From the NCBI RefSeq assembly GCF_014837175.1, contig NZ_JACYFR010000003.1, positions 248,001 to 312,000 on the forward strand: 64,000 bases of DNA, in the 5' to 3' direction. This DNA comes from Cellulomonas sp. JH27-2. Its GTDB lineage: Bacteria > Actinomycetota > Actinomycetes > Actinomycetales > Cellulomonadaceae. The translations under genes were made by a program, and so were the position numbers. The notes beneath the pieces were generated by a model that had not been told where the DNA came from, did not search any database, and worked only from the letters and a program-made list of their open reading frames with translations. Of this stretch, positions 60,887-64,000 are shown piece after piece. Position 1 is the first letter of the stretch. Every line of letters starts with the position of its first letter.

Positions 60887-60908
60887 GACGACGAAGGAGC
60901 ACACGGTG

Positions 60909-62405
60909 ATGCGACGCGACCGCCGCACCCTCGCGGGTGGCCTGGTGACGGCCGTCGTGCTCGGCGCGCTGCTCGTCGGCGGTGCGCCGCTCGCGCAGGC
61001 CGACCCCTCGTCGCCCTCCGACCAGGACGTCCAAGACGCGCGCACCGCCGTCGACGCCGCTTCCGACTCCGTGGCCTCGATGGAGGTCCGACTGGCGCAG
61101 CTCAGCGTCGCGGGCGACCAGGCCGACCTCAAGGTGCAGCAGGCCGGCGAGGCGTACACGCAGGCGCTCGTCGACGCGCAGGACGCGCAGGACGATGCCG
61201 ACGCGGCCGCTGACGCCGCGGTGAAGGCGGCCGACGAGGCCGAGCAGGCGCGCCGTCGCCTCGTCGCGCTGGCCCGGGAGATGGCCCGCTCCGGTGGTTC
61301 CGCGGACGCGATCGAGTCGCTCCTCTCCGCCGACGGGTTCGAGGAGGTCGCCGAGCGCACCAGCGCGCTCGACCGTGTGACCGGCAAGGCCGACGACACC
61401 GTGCAGGAGTACCGTGCGGCGCTGCTCGTCGCGGACACGCTGCAGCAGCACGCGAAGGACACGGCGGCGACGGCGGCGGATGCGGCCACGACCGCCAAGA
61501 AGTCGCTCAAGGCGGCCCAGAAGACCCAGGACGACGCCGACCAGGCCGTCGCCTCGGCCGCGGTCGAGCGCGACGAGCTGCTCCAGAACCTCGCCGACGC
61601 GCGCAAGACCAGCGTGGACGTCGAGCGGGCACGTCAGGACAAGCTCGACGACGACCGCCGCGAGCGCGAGAACGACGACGCCCGCAAGCAGCGCGAGCAG
61701 CAGACGCAGGACGACTCCTCCGACCCGGCGCCCGCCGACGACCCGGCGGACGACCCCGCCGACGACCAGGGCCCGGACGACGAGCCCACGCAGCCGTCCT
61801 CGGACCCGAGCCCGACGTCCGACCCGGAGCCCACGACGGCCCCGAAGCCGACCAAGGCGCCCGAGCCGACGACCGCCCAGAAGCCGTCGTCCTCCCCGAA
61901 GCCCACGAGCAACCCCAAGCCGACGACGGCACCCAAGCCCACGTCGACCCCGAAGCCGAAGCCGACGCCCAAGCCCACGTCGACGCCCAAGCCGACGACC
62001 CCCTACGGCCTCGGCACCGGCTCGTCGCAGGGCTCGGCGTCCGAGGGGCGGGCGGCGCTCGCCTGGGCCAAGACCAAGATCGGGCTGCCGTACATCTGGG
62101 GTGGCGCGGGACCGGACGGGTACGACTGCTCCGGCCTGACGATGTCGGCGTGGAAGGCCGCGGGCGTCTACCTCAACCGCACCTCGCGCGACCAGTACAA
62201 GCAGGTCCTGAAGATCAGCTACGACAACCTGCGCGTCGGTGACCTGGTGTTCTGGTCCACGGACCCGAGCAACCCGAATGCGGTCTATCACGTGGCCATG
62301 TGGGCCGGGAACGGTCAGATCATGGAGGCGCCGTCACCGGGCAAGCCGCTGCGCATCACGTCGATGCGCTGGGCCAACACGATGCCGTACGCCGGCCGCC
62401 CGTAA
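60909..62405 (+). CDS. Secreted NlpC/P60 peptidoglycan endopeptidase
   Basis: 498 residues from ATG 60909; GTG 60906 directly upstream is a possible alternative. A Sec signal ends near APLAQA. Residues about 35-275 form a long coiled coil (repeated ADQADLK, AEQARRRLVALAREM). A Pro/Thr/Lys linker (PTSDPEPTTAPKPT and repeats, about 290-365) spans the wall. The C-terminal NlpC/P60 domain has catalytic Cys in YDCSGLTMSAW, His in VYHVAMWAGNGQI. Comparable to RipA/RpfA-linked hydrolases that cleave stem peptides during growth and division. Confidence 0.93.
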   Translation: MRRDRRTLAGGLVTAVVLGALLVGGAPLAQADPSSPSDQDVQDARTAVDAASDSVASMEVRLAQLSVAGDQADLKVQQAGEAYTQALVDAQDAQDDADAAADAAVKAADEAEQARRRLVALAREMARSGGSADAIESLLSADGFEEVAERTSALDRVTGKADDTVQEYRAALLVADTLQQHAKDTAATAADAATTAKKSLKAAQKTQDDADQAVASAAVERDELLQNLADARKTSVDVERARQDKLDDDRRERENDDARKQREQQTQDDSSDPAPADDPADDPADDQGPDDEPTQPSSDPSPTSDPEPTTAPKPTKAPEPTTAQKPSSSPKPTSNPKPTTAPKPTSTPKPKPTPKPTSTPKPTTPYGLGTGSSQGSASEGRAALAWAKTKIGLPYIWGGAGPDGYDCSGLTMSAWKAAGVYLNRTSRDQYKQVLKISYDNLRVGDLVFWSTDPSNPNAVYHVAMWAGNGQIMEAPSPGKPLRITSMRWANTMPYAGRP

Positions 62406-62415
62406 CGCCGGTCGG

Positions 62416-62510
62416 CGTGCGTCGCGGCCGATGGGTGCAGCCGTGGTCGCACCGGACGTGACCTGCGCGGGCACGTGCGCCGCAACCATCGCTGCAGCCA
62501 TGGACGCACG
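62416..62510. repeat. Dispersed inverted repeat, copy C
   Basis: The outer 8-bp arms CGTGCGTC (62416-62423)/GACGCACG (62503-62510) are perfect; inner 20-nt arms (62431-62450, 62482-62501) pair at 16 positions, with the same GGTNGC/GCAACC core as copies A and B. Between the convergent NlpC/P60 and ppa genes. Confidence 0.7.
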
Positions 62511-62548
62511 AACGCCCCCGCCGGGACCTGGTCCGGGCGAGGGCGTTC
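62510..62548 (-). terminator. Terminator of ppa
   Basis: 19-nt arms (62510-62528, 62530-62548; GAACGCCC/GGGCGTTC) pairing at 17 positions, beginning 7 bp beyond the ppa stop on the minus strand and abutting repeat copy C. Confidence 0.8.
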
Positions 62549-62555
62549 GGTTGCG

Positions 62556-63050
62556 TCAGTGGTTGTAGCCCGCGTCGATCGCGCGCTGGCGCGACCGCTC
62601 GATCTCGGCCTCGGCCTCGGCGCGACCGGTCCAGTGCGCACCCTCGACCGACTTGCCGGGCTCCAGGTCCTTGTAGACCTCGAAGAAGTGCTGGATCTCG
62701 AGGCGGTGGAAGTCGGAGACGTCGTCGATGTCCTGACGCCACGCGGCGCGCTGGTCGCCCGTCGGGACGCAGAGCACCTTGTCGTCGCCGCCCGCCTCGT
62801 CGCGCATGCGGAACATGCCGAGAGCGCGGCACCGGATCAGGCAGCCGGGGAACGTGGGCTCCTCGAGCAGCACCAGCGCGTCCAGCGGGTCGCCGTCCTC
62901 GCCGAGGGTGCCCTCGATGAACCCGTAGTCGTCCGGGTACCGGGTCGAGGTGAACAGCATGCGGTCCAGCCGGATGCGGCCGGTCGCGTGGTCAACCTCG
63001 TACTTGTTGCGCTGCCCCTTGGGGATCTCGATCGTGACGTCGAACTCCAC
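62556..63050 (-). CDS. ppa: Inorganic pyrophosphatase
   Basis: 164 residues from GTG 63050 with GGAGA 4 bp upstream. Family I soluble PPase: [21 protein letters not shown], and the metal-binding signature [10 protein letters not shown] with its three Asp residues; then KDLEPGK. It hydrolyses pyrophosphate to drive biosynthesis. Divergent from the PBP4-type gene, as in many actinobacteria (ppa next to dacB-tilS-hpt). Confidence 0.96.
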   Translation of the reverse strand: MEFDVTIEIPKGQRNKYEVDHATGRIRLDRMLFTSTRYPDDYGFIEGTLGEDGDPLDALVLLEEPTFPGCLIRCRALGMFRMRDEAGGDDKVLCVPTGDQRAAWRQDIDDVSDFHRLEIQHFFEVYKDLEPGKSVEGAHWTGRAEAEAEIERSRQRAIDAGYNH

Positions 63051-63215
63051 AGCTCTCCTCCACCGCGTTGGACGGCGCCCGGGTCCCGGGACTGCTCGAC
63101 GCGACACTCTCGTGGTGACGGCGCGCCTGGGTGTCGGGGGCGCCTTTGTCTCGCACAGTAGTCTGACGCACCGCCGGGGGACTTGCCCCGAAGTTCCGCA
63201 GAAGATCAGGTGATC

Positions 63216-64000
63216 ATGGCCACAGGCGCACGCGTCGTCGGCGCGACGACGCTGATCCTGCTGCTGTGCGGGGGTGCGTACCTGACCGCGGACGCGCACG
63301 ACGTGGTGCCCGGGCCGCTGACGCTCGAGCCGGTCCAGTCGCCCCCGCCGCCGTTCCCGACGGCGCCCGGGGCGGTCGAGGCTCCCGATCCCGACCCGGC
63401 CCTGGCGGACCTCGACCCGCAGGCGCCGGTCCCGACGGCCGCCAAGATCCAGCCCTTGGTGAACGCGCTGGCGTCCGACGAGCGCCTCGGGTCGGCCAAG
63501 CACGTCGGCATCGTCGTCTCCGACCAGCTCACGGGCGACGTCCTGGGGTCGCACCTGCCCGACGACGGACGCACGCCCGCCTCCAACGCCAAGCTCGTGA
63601 CGGCCGTCGGCGCCCTCAGTGCGCTGCCCGGCGACACGACGCTGCCGACGCGCGTGGTGCGGGGGTCGGCGGACCAGATCGTGCTGGTGGGCGGCGGCGA
63701 CATGATGCTCGGGTCGGACAGGGGCGACGACGACGCCGTCCTGGGCCACGCCGGGATCGGCGACCTGGCCCGGGCGACGGCCAAGAAGCTCAAGCTCGCG
63801 GGCACGACGAGCGTGAGTCTGGGGTTCGACGACTCGCTGTTCACCGGCCCGACGCTGAGCCCTGGCTGGGACGACAACGACATCGCCGCCGGGTACGTCG
63901 CGCCCGTGACCGCGCTCGCCGTGAACATCGCCGCGACCCGCCCGTTCCAGGGCATCGAGGACTACCCGCCGCGCTACCCCGACCCGTCGGCCGCGGCCGC
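63216..64000 (+). CDS. dacB: PBP4-type D-alanyl-D-alanine carboxypeptidase, 3' end outside window
   Basis: 261 complete codons from ATG 63216 (GTG 63210 is an alternative), frame open at the last base. The N-terminal membrane/export helix is [15 protein letters not shown] Pro-rich linker (about 35-72) follows. The S13 family first motif SxxK is present as [14 protein letters not shown]; the family's SxN and KTG motifs lie beyond the window. The segment [20 protein letters not shown] is typical of actinobacterial PBP4 homologues. It cleaves terminal D-Ala from peptidoglycan outside the membrane. Synteny with ppa supports the name. Confidence 0.9.
   Translation, partial: MATGARVVGATTLILLLCGGAYLTADAHDVVPGPLTLEPVQSPPPPFPTAPGAVEAPDPDPALADLDPQAPVPTAAKIQPLVNALASDERLGSAKHVGIVVSDQLTGDVLGSHLPDDGRTPASNAKLVTAVGALSALPGDTTLPTRVVRGSADQIVLVGGGDMMLGSDRGDDDAVLGHAGIGDLARATAKKLKLAGTTSVSLGFDDSLFTGPTLSPGWDDNDIAAGYVAPVTALAVNIAATRPFQGIEDYPPRYPDPSAAA

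Noticed and set aside
60787..60908. A c-di-AMP (ydaO-type) riboswitch before the NlpC/P60 gene
   Set aside because: The conserved ydaO core and terminal segment are not present in the leader.

Overview
The window is high-GC actinobacterial DNA. Its gene content (GH3, GH26 and GH13 glycosidases beside an oligosaccharide/peptide-type ABC transporter, a mycothiol-type DinB protein, the order topA...tmk-holB-tRNA-Thr) best fits Cellulomonas or a close relative. That assignment is inference from gene content, not a database match. Codon use is uniformly GC-rich, so long antisense open frames are common and were discarded. I see no prophage, insertion sequence, CRISPR array or rRNA.

Layout. 1-8546: the 3' part of a GH3 beta-glucosidase, then a five-gene Opp/Dpp-type ABC operon (lipoprotein, ATPase, two permeases, ATPase), probably for sugar-oligomer uptake. 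8834-12496: PAP2 phosphatase and topA. 12660-19189: a carbohydrate block (GH13 enzyme, a very large secreted GH26 mannanase with binding and Ig-like domains, a Gfo/Idh oxidoreductase) lying between topA and tmk-holB. 19222-22744: tmk, holB, a TAP-type lipoprotein hydrolase, tRNA-Thr(CGT) and its terminator. 22887-27925: small unknown proteins, a DUF3806-like protein, a DHA2 MFS exporter and a stand-alone LigD-type polymerase. 27989-35965: regulation and signalling, with a large ATPase-LuxR regulator, an RsbW-like ATPase, a MinD-like ATPase with an altered P-loop, and an ECF sigma factor with a big single-pass partner. 36112-41623: lipoprotein, 5'-3' exonuclease, IclR regulator, second DUF3806-like protein, PCMT-like methyltransferase, a membrane-anchored MazF-like protein and a small helix-turn-helix protein. 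41730-49156: VanY-like peptidase, OsmC, VOC protein, lipocalin, a fused FAD/Fe-S D-2-hydroxyacid dehydrogenase, a PNPOx-like protein, a DUF6174-like lipoprotein and a thiamine-binding protein. 49345-56313: a possible nuclease/RAMA fusion, alcohol dehydrogenase, NUDIX, PadR, alpha/beta hydrolase, quinone reductase, DUF5995. 56333-59776: mycothiol-type DinB protein, metX and metY. 60229-64000: a DUF1508-like protein, an NlpC/P60 endopeptidase with an elaborate promoter and leader, ppa, and the start of a PBP4-type carboxypeptidase.

Functional links: the GH3/ABC/GH26/GH13/oxidoreductase genes suggest secretion, uptake and breakdown of plant glucans or mannans. metX and metY make homocysteine from homoserine via O-acetylhomoserine. 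VanY, NlpC/P60 and PBP4 act on peptidoglycan. The most striking non-coding feature is a set of long, often perfect inverted repeats at gene ends, including one sequence family present three times (about 8.7, 12.6 and 62.45 kb). The candidates I rate most interesting for new biology are the altered MinD-like ATPase neighbourhood, the possible PD-(D/E)XK/RAMA fusion, the membrane-anchored orphan MazF-like protein, the structured metY leader, and the 9-bp tandem repeats abutting the NlpC/P60 promoter.
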